Shown here piece by piece: positions 1 to 5,900 of a stretch of 10,727 bases of DNA; within the stretch, counting starts at the first letter, position 1, and every line of letters starts with the position of its first letter. The translations under genes and the position numbers were made by a program. The notes beneath the pieces were generated by a model. That model was not told the origin of the DNA, ran no database searches, and saw only the letters and a list, made by a program, of their open reading frames with translations. This DNA is from Solidesulfovibrio magneticus (lineage in GTDB: Bacteria; Desulfobacterota; Desulfovibrionia; Desulfovibrionales; Desulfovibrionaceae): positions 46,214 through 56,940 of the forward strand of contig DLGG01000126.1 in assembly GCA_002482565.1 (NCBI GenBank), written 5' to 3'.

Positions 1-385
1 CGGGGAGCAGGGCCAGCTGGACGCGGGCCAGGACCGGCCCCCAAAATGACGGGAAGAGCCGGCTGTTTTGACGATAGCGGATCAAGCGGGCGGCCCGGAC
101 GCGCCCGGGCGTCAGATCGCCCGGGGCCAGGCGTCGCCAGCCGGCCGGCAGGCGTGTGCGCCAATCCGGCCCCATGGCCGCTTCGAAGGCCGGGCATTCG
201 AGCCAGTCGGCCGGTTGCCCGCCGGCCAGGGCGGCGGCCAGGCCCGGATCGGGACCCAGGCCCAGAAAAAGCGGCTTTCCGCCCGCCGTCAGGGCCTCGA
301 AAGCGGCTTCCCCGGCGGCCAGGGTGCGGCGCGCGCCGGTCTCGTCGATGACCACGGCGCGGTTTGGGCGGTCCATGTGGGCCAT
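1..385 (-). CDS. Partial hypothetical protein, N-terminal 128 residues (possible glycosyltransferase-like)
   Basis: An open frame runs on the minus strand from an ATG at 385 off the left edge without a stop, giving 128 codons. It reads MAHMDRPNRAVVIDE at the start, then a segment LFLGLGPDPGLAAAL, then a W/P-rich part ending near LFPSFWGPVLARVQ. Codon use is strongly G/C-ending like the neighbours, which supports a real gene. A second in-frame ATG at 376 is an alternative start; AAGGA about 12 bases upstream of 385 is a plausible but distant ribosome site. No catalytic motif is visible in this N-terminal piece. The pattern faintly recalls N-terminal parts of CgeB/DUF3880-type glycosyltransferases in sulfate reducers, but that is a weak impression, not an assignment. 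It is divergent from rlmE with 55 bases between the starts. Confidence 0.6.
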   Translation of the reverse strand, partial: MAHMDRPNRAVVIDETGARRTLAAGEAAFEALTAGGKPLFLGLGPDPGLAAALAGGQPADWLECPAFEAAMGPDWRTRLPAGWRRLAPGDLTPGRVRAARLIRYRQNSRLFPSFWGPVLARVQLALLP

Positions 386-400
386 GGCGGCGTCTTTTCC

Positions 401-429
401 TTGAAAGCTTGTCCGGTAAACGGTATCCG
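401..429 (+). promoter_or_regulatory. Possible rlmE promoter (weak)
   Basis: TTGAAA at 401-406 and TATCCG at 424-429 are 17 bases apart, in the short divergent gap ahead of rlmE. The -35 is good and the -10 is poor. If used, transcription would begin only a few bases before the ATG at 441, which would fit the lack of a Shine-Dalgarno sequence there. Confidence 0.3.
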
Positions 430-440
430 GGTTGCCCGTC

Positions 441-1082
441 ATGAAAACGTACCGCGACCACTATTTCAACAAGGCCAAGCAGGATAACTATCCGGCGCGC
501 TCCGTCTATAAGCTTGAGGAGATCGAAAAACAATCGCGCCTGCTGACCCCCGGCGCGGCGATCCTCGATCTCGGGGCCTGTCCCGGCTCCTGGACCCTCT
601 ACGCCGCCAAGCGCGTGGGGCCGGGCGGTAGGGTGCTCGCCATCGACCTCAACCCGGCCGGCACCGCCTTTCCGGGCAACGTCACCTACCTGATCGGCGA
701 CATGCTCGAACCCGGGCCGGACATCGCCGAGGCCTTTGAACGTTTCGGCCCCTTTGACGTCGTTTTAAGCGACATGGCCCCCAAGACCACCGGCCACAAG
801 TTCACCGACCAGGCCAGATCGTTGGAGCTGTGCGAGGCGGCCTTGTCCGTGGCCGTGGCGCGGCTTAGGCCCGGCGGCGCGTTCGTGGTGAAGATCTTCC
901 AGGGGCCGGATTCGCCGGCCTTCCAGAAGGGGCTGCGCCAGTATTTTTCCGCCGTGCGGGTGGCCAAGCCCAAAAGCTCCCGGGCCGAGAGCAAGGAAAT
1001 CTTCTTTGTAGCCACGGGCTTTGTCGCGCCTGTGGGCCAGCCCGACGACCCCGCCCCTTCGCCCTTGCCGCCAAACGACTGA
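441..1082 (+). CDS. rlmE: 23S rRNA (uridine-2'-O)-methyltransferase RlmE/FtsJ
   Basis: The 213-residue product matches the RrmJ/RlmE family, which uses S-adenosylmethionine to 2'-O-methylate U2552 in the A-loop of 23S rRNA on the large subunit. The length is usual for the family. The SAM-binding motif I is DLGACPGSW at residues 43-51. The K-D-K-E catalytic tetrad is visible as K24 (SVYKLEEI), D111 (LSDMAP), K151 (FVVKIFQG) and E186 (SKEIFFVATG). The frame could open at a TTG at 432, but the ATG at 441 gives the family-typical start MKTYRDHYFNKAK. The last 15 or so residues are a Pro/Asp-rich tail beyond the fold. No clear Shine-Dalgarno sequence precedes the ATG. The 229-base gap to yebC argues against tight co-translation with it. 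Confidence 0.94.
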   Translation: MKTYRDHYFNKAKQDNYPARSVYKLEEIEKQSRLLTPGAAILDLGACPGSWTLYAAKRVGPGGRVLAIDLNPAGTAFPGNVTYLIGDMLEPGPDIAEAFERFGPFDVVLSDMAPKTTGHKFTDQARSLELCEAALSVAVARLRPGGAFVVKIFQGPDSPAFQKGLRQYFSAVRVAKPKSSRAESKEIFFVATGFVAPVGQPDDPAPSPLPPND

Positions 1083-1311
1083 CGACTCGTCCCCAGGGAT
1101 GCGGCCTCGGCCGATCCGGCGGGGCGCGCCCGCCAGGGATGTCCCGTTCCCAACCGGGCGGGCGGCGACACGGCCGGTCGGACAAAGCGCCGACCGCGGC
1201 GGTCCGCCCTGGCGACACGCCGCCCACGACGGCGACGGCGGACAGACCGACCGTCGACAACAACAGCATACATACACGGGCTAACCCCCGAGACTTTTTC
1301 CAGGAGGAACC
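1083..1311 (+). other. rlmE-yebC intergenic region with alternative hairpin arms
   Basis: This very GC-rich gap contains no convincing ORF. CGGTCGG at 1175-1181 pairs perfectly with CCGACCG at 1190-1196 (7 bp, 8-nt loop); an identical second CCGACCG lies at 1247-1253. There is no T-tract after the hairpin, so it is not a standard intrinsic terminator. The sequence turns less GC-rich near 1255-1275 before the yebC ribosome site. No convincing promoter hexamers were found. Confidence 0.4.
1302..1307 (+). promoter_or_regulatory. yebC ribosome binding site
   Basis: A perfect AGGAGG ends four bases before the ATG at 1312. It fixes the yebC start and is the strongest Shine-Dalgarno sequence in the window. 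Confidence 0.85.
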
Positions 1312-2046
1312 ATGGCCGGACATAGCAAATGGCACAACATCCAGGCCCGCAAGTCGGTGCAGGACGCCAAGAAGAGCAAGTTTTTCACTAAGGTGACCAA
1401 GGAACTCATGCTGGCCGCCCGGGCCGGCGGGGCCGACACGGCGCTCAATCAGCGCCTCAAATCCGCCATCGCCGCCGCCAAGGCCGTGAACCTGCCCAAG
1501 GACAAGATCGATCAGGCCATCAAGAAAGGCACGGGCGAGCTGGCCGGCGAAAACCTGGAAGAAGTCCTCTACGAAGGCTACGGCCCGGGCGGCGTCGCCA
1601 TCCTCGTCGAAGCGGCCACCGACAACCGCAACCGCACCGTGGCCGAAGTGCGCCACCTGCTCTCCAAGGGCGGCGGAGCCATGGGCGAATCCGGCTGCGT
1701 GTCCTGGATGTTCTCCCAAAAGGGCGTCTTCTCCTTCCCCAAGAGCTTCACCGAGGACCAGCTCATGGAAGTGGGCCTGGAACACGGGGCCGAGGAAATC
1801 ATGGACGAAGGCGAGGTCTGGGAAGTGCACTGCGCCCCGGCCGACTTCGAGCCCCTGCGCGCCGCCTTCGAAGCCGCCGGCATGGTCTCCGAGGACGCCG
1901 AAGTGGCCATGGTGCCGGCCAACATGGTGGCGCTCGACCTCGAAAACGGCCAGAAGCTGCTAAAACTCATCGACATGCTCGAAGACAACGAAGACGTCCA
2001 GAAAGTCCACTCCAACGCCGATCTGCCCGACGAGATGTTTGGGTAG
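1312..2046 (+). CDS. yebC: YebC/PmpR/TACO1-family protein
   Basis: The 244-residue product has the full family signature: MAGHSKWHNIQARK at the N terminus, the central YEGYGPGGVAILVEA segment at 87-101 followed by TDNRNRT (103-109), the GGAMGESGCVSWMF block around 121-134, and the acidic DMLEDNEDVQ C-terminal segment at 221-230. Length is normal. Family members were first annotated as transcriptional regulators. Later work links YebC and mitochondrial TACO1 to translation, relieving ribosome stalling at proline-rich stretches. The sequence alone does not decide the role here. The gene has a strong ribosome site and sits upstream of ruvC, a classic bacterial neighbourhood, but hairpins and a terminator (2067-2218) lie between it and ruvC. 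Confidence 0.95.
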   Translation: MAGHSKWHNIQARKSVQDAKKSKFFTKVTKELMLAARAGGADTALNQRLKSAIAAAKAVNLPKDKIDQAIKKGTGELAGENLEEVLYEGYGPGGVAILVEAATDNRNRTVAEVRHLLSKGGGAMGESGCVSWMFSQKGVFSFPKSFTEDQLMEVGLEHGAEEIMDEGEVWEVHCAPADFEPLRAAFEAAGMVSEDAEVAMVPANMVALDLENGQKLLKLIDMLEDNEDVQKVHSNADLPDEMFG

Positions 2047-2066
2047 CGGAAGAAGAAGATGAAGAT

Positions 2067-2102
2067 GCCTCCGGCGGCCGGGAGGGGCTAAGCCCCTCCC
2101 GG
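2067..2102 (+). repeat. Intergenic hairpin element, copy 1 (13-mer plus stem-loop)
   Basis: The motif GCCTCCGGCGGCC (2067-2079) starts 20 bases after the yebC stop. It runs directly into a perfect 11-bp stem, CCGGGAGGGGC (2078-2088) with GCCCCTCCCGG (2092-2102), closed by a TAA loop. The same 13-mer recurs on the other strand at 4588-4600, again joined to a perfect hairpin, and at 9065-9077. There is no T-tract, so any terminator role would be atypical. Confidence 0.7.
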
Positions 2103-2159
2103 ACCCTCCCTGAAAGGGGGTAAAGGGGAGCTGGCGGTACTGATACGGGGACTGTTCAG

Positions 2160-2186
2160 GAACCGGGAGGTTTAGCCTCCCGGTTC
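2160..2186 (+). other. Perfect 11-bp hairpin upstream of ruvC
   Basis: GAACCGGGAGG (2160-2170) pairs without mismatch with CCTCCCGGTTC (2176-2186) around a TTTAG loop. It shares the core CCGGGAGG/CCTCCCGG with the hairpin at 2078-2102, so arms of the two could also pair with each other. No T-run follows directly. Confidence 0.65.
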
Positions 2187-2192
2187 GTGTTT

Positions 2193-2218
2193 GAAGCCCT
2201 GGGGGCTTTCTTCTCTTT
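2193..2218 (+). terminator. Likely intrinsic terminator between yebC and ruvC
   Basis: AAGCCC (2194-2199) pairs with GGGCTT (2203-2208) around TGG, with a possible extra G-T pair outside. The downstream tract TTTCTTCTCTTT (2207-2218) is pyrimidine-rich and broken by C. It lies inside the 5' extension of the ruvC frame, which argues that ruvC starts downstream at 2241. Strength is likely moderate because the stem is short. Confidence 0.5.
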
Positions 2219-2240
2219 GGCGAAAACGGTAGACCACGGC

Positions 2241-2750
2241 ATGGCAAGCACCGGTGACGGCATCATCTTGGGACTCGATCCCGGCTCGCGGGCCACGGGC
2301 TATGGCCTTGTGCGCGAACGCTCGGGCGTGCTCGAACTGGTTGACGCCGGCGTGGTGCGAACGGCCAGCCAGCCCGATTTCCCCAGCCGCCTGGGCGTCA
2401 TTTTTACCGCCGTGGCCGAACTCATCAAGCGCCATGGCCCGGCCGAGGTCTCGGTGGAAAACGTCTTTGTCTCCAAAAACGCCGCCACGGCCCTCAAGCT
2501 CGGCCAGGCCCGGGGCGCGGCCCTGGCCGCCTGCGCCGTGGCTGGCCTGAGCGTTCATTCCTACGAACCGACCGTAATCAAGCAAAGCCTGGTGGGCACG
2601 GGACGGGCCGAGAAGTCCCAGGTGGCCTTCATGGTGACGCGGGTGTTGGCATGCCGGGAAACTTTCGCCGTGGACGCGACCGACGCCCTGGCCGCGGCCG
2701 TGTGCCACCTCAATCAACGGCGGCTGACCCGCCTGTGCGGGGCCAGATGA
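2241..2750 (+). CDS. ruvC: Holliday junction resolvase RuvC
   Basis: The 169-residue product is the crossover-junction endonuclease that cuts Holliday junctions with RuvAB. The N terminus shows the signature IILGLDPGSRATGYG. The four acidic metal ligands are present: D13, E73 (VSVENVFV), D145 and D148 (VDATDAL), matching D7/E66/D138/D141 of the E. coli enzyme at a constant offset of 6 to 7. The frame stays open back to a GTG at 2187, but that extension crosses the hairpin/terminator at 2193-2218, so the ATG at 2241 is preferred. There is no good Shine-Dalgarno sequence before it. The stop overlaps the ruvA start as ATGA, indicating translational coupling. Confidence 0.95.
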   Translation: MASTGDGIILGLDPGSRATGYGLVRERSGVLELVDAGVVRTASQPDFPSRLGVIFTAVAELIKRHGPAEVSVENVFVSKNAATALKLGQARGAALAACAVAGLSVHSYEPTVIKQSLVGTGRAEKSQVAFMVTRVLACRETFAVDATDALAAAVCHLNQRRLTRLCGAR

Positions 2751-3358
2751 TCGGCTATCTCGAAGGCCGGGTCGTGGCCCGGCGCGACCGGTTCACCATC
2801 GTGCTCACCCCGGGCGGCGTGGGCTACGAACTGGAGCTGCCCACCCCGGTGGCCGCCGCGCTGCCGGCCCCGGGCGGCCAGGCGGCGCTTTTCGTCCACA
2901 CCGTGGTGCGCGAGGATGCCCTGGAACTCTTCGGCTTCGCCTCCCTCGACGACCGCGAGACTTTCCGCACGCTCATTGGCATCTCCAAGCTCGGCCCGCG
3001 CACGGCCCTGGCCATCCTGTCGCATTTTTCCGCCGACGATCTGCTGCGCCTAGTCGCCTCCGGCGACGCCGAGGCCCTGGTGCGGGTGCCGGGCATCGGC
3101 AAGAAGAGCGCCCAGCGCATCTTCATCGAGCTGTCCTACAAGCTGGAGGGCCGCGCCCCCTCGGCCGGGCTGGCCCCGGTCGCGACGCTGCCCGGCGGCG
3201 TGGCCGGCGACGTCGTGGCAGGACTCACCAACCTCGGCTATCCCGAACCCGAGGCCCGGCAGGTCGCGGCCGAGGTCCTGGAGGCCGAACCTGACCTCGA
3301 CGTGGCCGCCGCGTTGCGCCAAGCCCTCAAGCGGTTGGCGGCGGCCAAGCAGTCATGA
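2747..3358 (+). CDS. ruvA: Holliday junction branch-migration protein RuvA
   Basis: The 203-residue product binds the four-way junction as a tetramer and loads the RuvB motor. It starts MIGYLEGRVV, the standard RuvA N terminus, in an OB fold (about 1-64) that carries the acidic pin (E56, D57). Two helix-hairpin-helix motifs follow: LIGISKLGPRTALAIL (76-91) and VPGIGKKSAQRI (114-125). The RuvB-binding domain III occupies about 152-203, after an Ala/Pro/Gly-rich linker (135-151). Its ATG overlaps the ruvC stop by four bases, and its own stop overlaps the ruvB ATG by four bases. All key elements are present and the length is normal. Confidence 0.95.
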   Translation: MIGYLEGRVVARRDRFTIVLTPGGVGYELELPTPVAAALPAPGGQAALFVHTVVREDALELFGFASLDDRETFRTLIGISKLGPRTALAILSHFSADDLLRLVASGDAEALVRVPGIGKKSAQRIFIELSYKLEGRAPSAGLAPVATLPGGVAGDVVAGLTNLGYPEPEARQVAAEVLEAEPDLDVAAALRQALKRLAAAKQS

Positions 3359-4362
3359 GCATGGACGACAAGGATTTCTGTCCGCCCGAAGGGCTTATTC
3401 CGGCCGCTCCCTCGCCTGACGACACCATCCGGCCGTCGCGCTTGGCCGATTTCATCGGCCAGGACGACCTGCGCGCCAATCTCAAGGTCTTCCTGCGCGC
3501 CGCCCTGGAGCAGGGCCGCACCCTGGACCACAGCCTGCTCTACGGCCCGCCGGGCCTGGGCAAGACCACCCTGGCCCAGATCATGGCCTCGGAACTCGGC
3601 GTCAATCTGGTCCAGACCACCGGGCCGGTCTTGGAGCGCTGCGGCGATCTGGCCGCCATCGTCACCAACCTGCGCCGGGGCGACATCCTCTTTATTGATG
3701 AAATCCACCGGATGCCGGCGGCGGTGGAGGAAATCCTCTACCCGGCCATGGAGGATTTCAAACTCGACCTCATCATCGGCCAGGGGCCGGGGGCGCGCAC
3801 CGTGCGCATCGACCTCGAACCCTTCACCCTGGTCGGGGCCACCACCCGGCTTGGGCTGCTCACTTCGCCCCTGCGCGACCGCTTTGGCGTGATCTTTCGC
3901 CTGGAATTCTATGGCCCCGACGAGCTGGCCCGCATCGTTACCCGGGCGGCCGGCATTCTCGGCATCGCCATCACCCCGGACGGGGCTCTGGCCATCGGCC
4001 AGCGCTCGCGGGGCACGCCGCGCATCGCCGGCCGGCTGCTGCGCCGGGTGCGCGATTTCGCGGTGGTGGCCGGGGCGCAAACCCTGGACGGCGAACTGGC
4101 CGCCAAGGCCCTGGCCCGGCTCGACGTCGACCCCCACGGCCTGGACATGATGGACCGCAAGATTTTGGAGACGCTCATTCATCATTATGAAGGCGGACCG
4201 GTGGGGGTCAAAACCCTGGCCGTGGCCCTAAGCGAAGAGGTGCGCACCCTGGAGGAGATCTACGAGCCGTATCTCATCCAGTGCGGGCTTATTAAGCGCA
4301 CACCGCGCGGCCGGGTGGCCACGGCCAAGGCCTATGCTCACATCAAGGGGAAATTGGGCTAG
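3355..4362 (+). CDS. ruvB: Holliday junction branch-migration ATPase RuvB
   Basis: The 335-residue AAA+ motor forms hexameric rings on duplex DNA and drives branch migration with RuvA. Visible elements are DFIGQDDLRANL (32-43), Walker A GPPGLGKT (64-71), Walker B LFIDE (112-116) with IHRM following, sensor I GATTR (161-165), the arginine finger R174 in SPLRDRFG, sensor II GTPRIAGRLLRRVRDF (220-235), and the C-terminal winged helix, including EPYLIQCGLIKRTPRGR. Length is usual. The start overlaps the ruvA stop (ATGA), so ruvC-A-B form one coupled unit. The N-terminal 25 residues are poorly conserved, as is typical of the family. Confidence 0.96.
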   Translation: MSMDDKDFCPPEGLIPAAPSPDDTIRPSRLADFIGQDDLRANLKVFLRAALEQGRTLDHSLLYGPPGLGKTTLAQIMASELGVNLVQTTGPVLERCGDLAAIVTNLRRGDILFIDEIHRMPAAVEEILYPAMEDFKLDLIIGQGPGARTVRIDLEPFTLVGATTRLGLLTSPLRDRFGVIFRLEFYGPDELARIVTRAAGILGIAITPDGALAIGQRSRGTPRIAGRLLRRVRDFAVVAGAQTLDGELAAKALARLDVDPHGLDMMDRKILETLIHHYEGGPVGVKTLAVALSEEVRTLEEIYEPYLIQCGLIKRTPRGRVATAKAYAHIKGKLG

Positions 4363-4416
4363 CGGCGAGGCCCTTACGAAAGGCGATAGCATTATTTAAA
4401 TTAATGGGGTTCGCCG

Positions 4417-4457
4417 GTTGTCCGCGAAAGACCCTGAGTGGTTTTCGTGGACGCGAC
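4417..4457 (+). other. Long imperfect hairpin in the ruvB-thyX gap
   Basis: The gap 4363-4649 has no convincing ORF. GTCCGCGAAAGACC (4420-4433) pairs with GGTTTTCGTGGAC (4440-4452) around a CTGAGT loop: 13 pairs including two G-T wobbles, with one bulged A. The stem can extend to 4417-4457 with a small bulge. A second stem, GCGCC (4462-4466) with GGCGC (4479-4483), follows directly. There is no T-tract, so neither is a standard terminator. An AT-rich patch (4391-4404) lies just upstream in otherwise GC-rich DNA. Confidence 0.5.
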
Positions 4458-4567
4458 ACCCGCGCCGAGCCCTCGGCCGGCGCAGAAACCGAGGCAGGCA
4501 ACGCCCTGTCACCCTGACGATATTTTCGGGACCACCATCCCGCCAAGGCCGGCCCCGATGCGGGATT

Positions 4568-4605
4568 CCAAAGGGCGGCAGCCCTTTGGCCGCCGGAGGC
4601 TTTTT
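4568..4605 (-). repeat. Intergenic hairpin element, copy 2 (inverted), with a T-tract on the plus strand
   Basis: On the minus strand GCCTCCGGCGGCC (4600 to 4588) runs into a perfect 9-bp stem, CCAAAGGGC with GCCCTTTGG (4568-4576 and 4581-4589 on plus), 4-nt loop. This is the layout of copy 1 but with different arm sequences. On the plus strand the element is followed by TTTTT (4601-4605), so it might also help end ruvB transcription before thyX. The overlap of the 13-mer's CC with the stem base is identical in both copies. Confidence 0.7.
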
Positions 4606-4638
4606 CCCTAACGACTCTCTACCCGACGACTCTCTACC

Positions 4639-4643
4639 AAGGA
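4639..4643 (+). promoter_or_regulatory. thyX ribosome binding site
   Basis: AAGGA ends six bases before the ATG at 4650, supporting that start over the out-of-frame ATG at 4643. Confidence 0.6.
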
Positions 4644-4649
4644 TGCAAC

Positions 4650-5396
4650 ATGCCGCCGACTCGGCTTGCCGTGACGTTACTGGCCCACACCCCCGACGCG
4701 TTGGCCCTCATCTACGCCGCCTTCCGGCAGTGCTACCATGCCGGCGACGTGGCCGACCTGTGGCCGCGCCTGTTGTCCGGCGACATCGCCCCGGACAAGC
4801 AGGCCGCCTTCGTGGCCCGGATACTGGAGTCCGGCCACGAATCGCCCATTGAGCACGTGTCGTTCACCTTTGCCGTCTCCGGCGTGTCCCGGGCGTTGTC
4901 CCATCAGCTCGTGCGCCACCGCATCGCCAGCTATTCCCAGCAGTCCCAGCGCTATGTGGACGCCCTGGGCTTTGATTACGTCCTGCCGCCGCAAATCGCG
5001 GCCATTCCCGAGGCCAGGGCGCGGTACGAGGCGGCCATGGAGCAGGCCGGAACGGCGTATGCCGAGCTGCAGGAGATCCTGGCCCGCCACGGACGCGGCG
5101 ACAAGGCCAACGAGGACGCCCGGTTCGTGTTGCCCAACGCCTGCGAGACCAAGGTGGTCGTCACCATGAATTGCCGGTCGCTTTTGCACTTTTTCGAGCT
5201 GCGCTGTTGTGCCCGGGCCCAGTGGGAGATACGGGCCATGGCCCTGGCCATGCTGGACCAGTGCCGGCAGGCGTTGCCCGTGATCTTTGCCGGGGCCGGC
5301 GCGCGCTGCGAGCGGCTTGGCTACTGCCCCGAGGCCGAGCGCTTTACTTGCGGCCGTTATCCCAGACTCGATCAAATCGGTTCTCATTCCGCCTAA
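4650..5396 (+). CDS. thyX: Flavin-dependent thymidylate synthase ThyX
   Basis: The 248-residue product is the FAD-dependent enzyme that makes dTMP from dUMP using methylenetetrahydrofolate and NAD(P)H, unrelated to ThyA. The ThyX motif RHRxxSxxxxSxR is exact: R89-H90-R91, S94, S99, R101. Other conserved parts are SGHESPIEHVSFTF (61-74), the LPNACETK segment (161-168), and NCRSLLHFFELR with QWEIR after it; R185 matches the essential dUMP-site arginine of the T. maritima enzyme at the same offset as the motif. The C terminus carries three cysteines (C220, C226, C234) in CERLGYCPEAERFTCG, a tail seen in some anaerobe ThyX proteins. It is followed by strong terminators, so it likely ends its transcription unit. 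Confidence 0.95.
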   Translation: MPPTRLAVTLLAHTPDALALIYAAFRQCYHAGDVADLWPRLLSGDIAPDKQAAFVARILESGHESPIEHVSFTFAVSGVSRALSHQLVRHRIASYSQQSQRYVDALGFDYVLPPQIAAIPEARARYEAAMEQAGTAYAELQEILARHGRGDKANEDARFVLPNACETKVVVTMNCRSLLHFFELRCCARAQWEIRAMALAMLDQCRQALPVIFAGAGARCERLGYCPEAERFTCGRYPRLDQIGSHSA

Positions 5397-5429
5397 TTCC
5401 CGAAATCCGGCTTTCCTTGTCCTCTTTTG

Positions 5430-5464
5430 AAGCCCGCCGTGCCAACAGCGGGCTTTTTCGTTTT
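5430..5464 (+). terminator. Intrinsic terminator 1 after thyX
   Basis: AAGCCCGC (5430-5437) pairs perfectly with GCGGGCTT (5448-5455) around a 10-nt loop and runs into TTTTTCGTTTT. It starts 34 bases after the thyX stop. Confidence 0.85.
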
Positions 5465-5503
5465 GCCCGCGAGAAGCCGGAAAAAGCGGGACAAAGTTTT
5501 TTT
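5462..5503 (+). terminator. Intrinsic terminator 2, tandem with terminator 1
   Basis: TTTGCCCGC (5462-5470) pairs with GCGGG (5486-5490) and CAAA (5492-5495) with A5491 bulged, and is followed by seven T (5497-5503). Its 5' arm GCCCGC is also complementary to GCGGGC, the 3' arm of terminator 1, so the pair could act as simple tandem terminators or as alternative structures. An AT-rich run (5491-5513) follows. Confidence 0.55.
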
Positions 5504-5634
5504 CTAAATAAAATGGTATGGTTGTTCGTGTCGTGTGCATGTTGCCGAAACCTGTTGACGGCCGGCAAAGGTAAGGGCCGAGCGGGTTTTGGCGGTGGTC
5601 AACCAAAAAGTGGCCTGTTGGAAGATGAAATATT

Positions 5635-5664
5635 TTGACTTCAAGTGACATGGATAGAGATAAT
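5635..5664 (+). promoter_or_regulatory. Probable sigma70-type promoter of dnaA
   Basis: TTGACT (5635-5640) and GATAAT (5659-5664) are each one base from consensus with an 18-base spacer. The predicted start near 5671 would give a leader of about 230 bases before the dnaA ATG, with DnaA boxes immediately downstream. No feature was recognised at 5521-5634. The leader (5707-5900) shows a small hairpin, GGGCT/AGCCC near 5750-5766, but no known riboswitch. Confidence 0.55.
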
Positions 5665-5676
5665 GGCGAGAATGGC

Positions 5677-5685
5677 TGTGGAAAA
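5677..5685 (-). promoter_or_regulatory. DnaA box-like site (TTTTCCACA on minus)
   Basis: TGTGGAAAA on plus reads TTTTCCACA on minus, one base from the consensus TTATCCACA. It sits just downstream of the predicted dnaA start of transcription and 12 bases from a perfect box. Confidence 0.5.
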
Positions 5686-5697
5686 CACTTTCACAGG

Positions 5698-5706
5698 TGT
5701 GCATAA
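5698..5706 (-). promoter_or_regulatory. DnaA box (TTATGCACA on minus)
   Basis: TGTGCATAA on plus reads TTATGCACA on minus, an exact match to TTATNCACA. Together with the site at 5677-5685 it suggests DnaA binding in the dnaA leader, the usual layout for autoregulation. A weaker two-mismatch site is at 5534-5542. Confidence 0.6.
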
Positions 5707-5900
5707 TATGGCCCGCCGCCGGGAAACCCTTGCGCCATGCGGCTTGAAGGGCTGCCCCGAAAGCCCACGTTCCACGGGGGTTGGCGAGAAATACACCTTT
5801 TTCCAGCTGGTTGCGCTGTAGAGAACCAAAGCGCCGCGCCCCGGAAAGCGAACCCTAATCGTCCTTTGCCAGGCCACGGACCGGCCGTAGTGTGCGCGCC

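Noticed and set aside
865..1830. Long minus-strand ORF opposite rlmE and yebC
   Set aside because: It is antisense to two well-supported genes, crosses the intergenic gap, and its residue pattern is the usual shadow of GC-rich codons.
2187..2240. GTG start for ruvC at 2187 giving an 18-residue N-terminal extension
   Set aside because: The extension crosses a hairpin with a pyrimidine tail and lacks RuvC similarity; the family begins just before IILGLDPGSR, served by the ATG at 2241.
3238..4185. Minus-strand ORF of 315 residues opposite ruvB
   Set aside because: Shadow of ruvB; no recognisable motif or ribosome site.
4677..5651. Minus-strand ORF of 324 residues opposite thyX
   Set aside because: Shadow of thyX; it runs through both terminators after thyX.
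5397..5900. Full chromosomal origin (oriC) between thyX and dnaA
   Set aside because: Only one perfect and one near DnaA box with modest AT-rich DNA, and no dnaN or gyrB nearby; autoregulation of dnaA explains the sites more simply.
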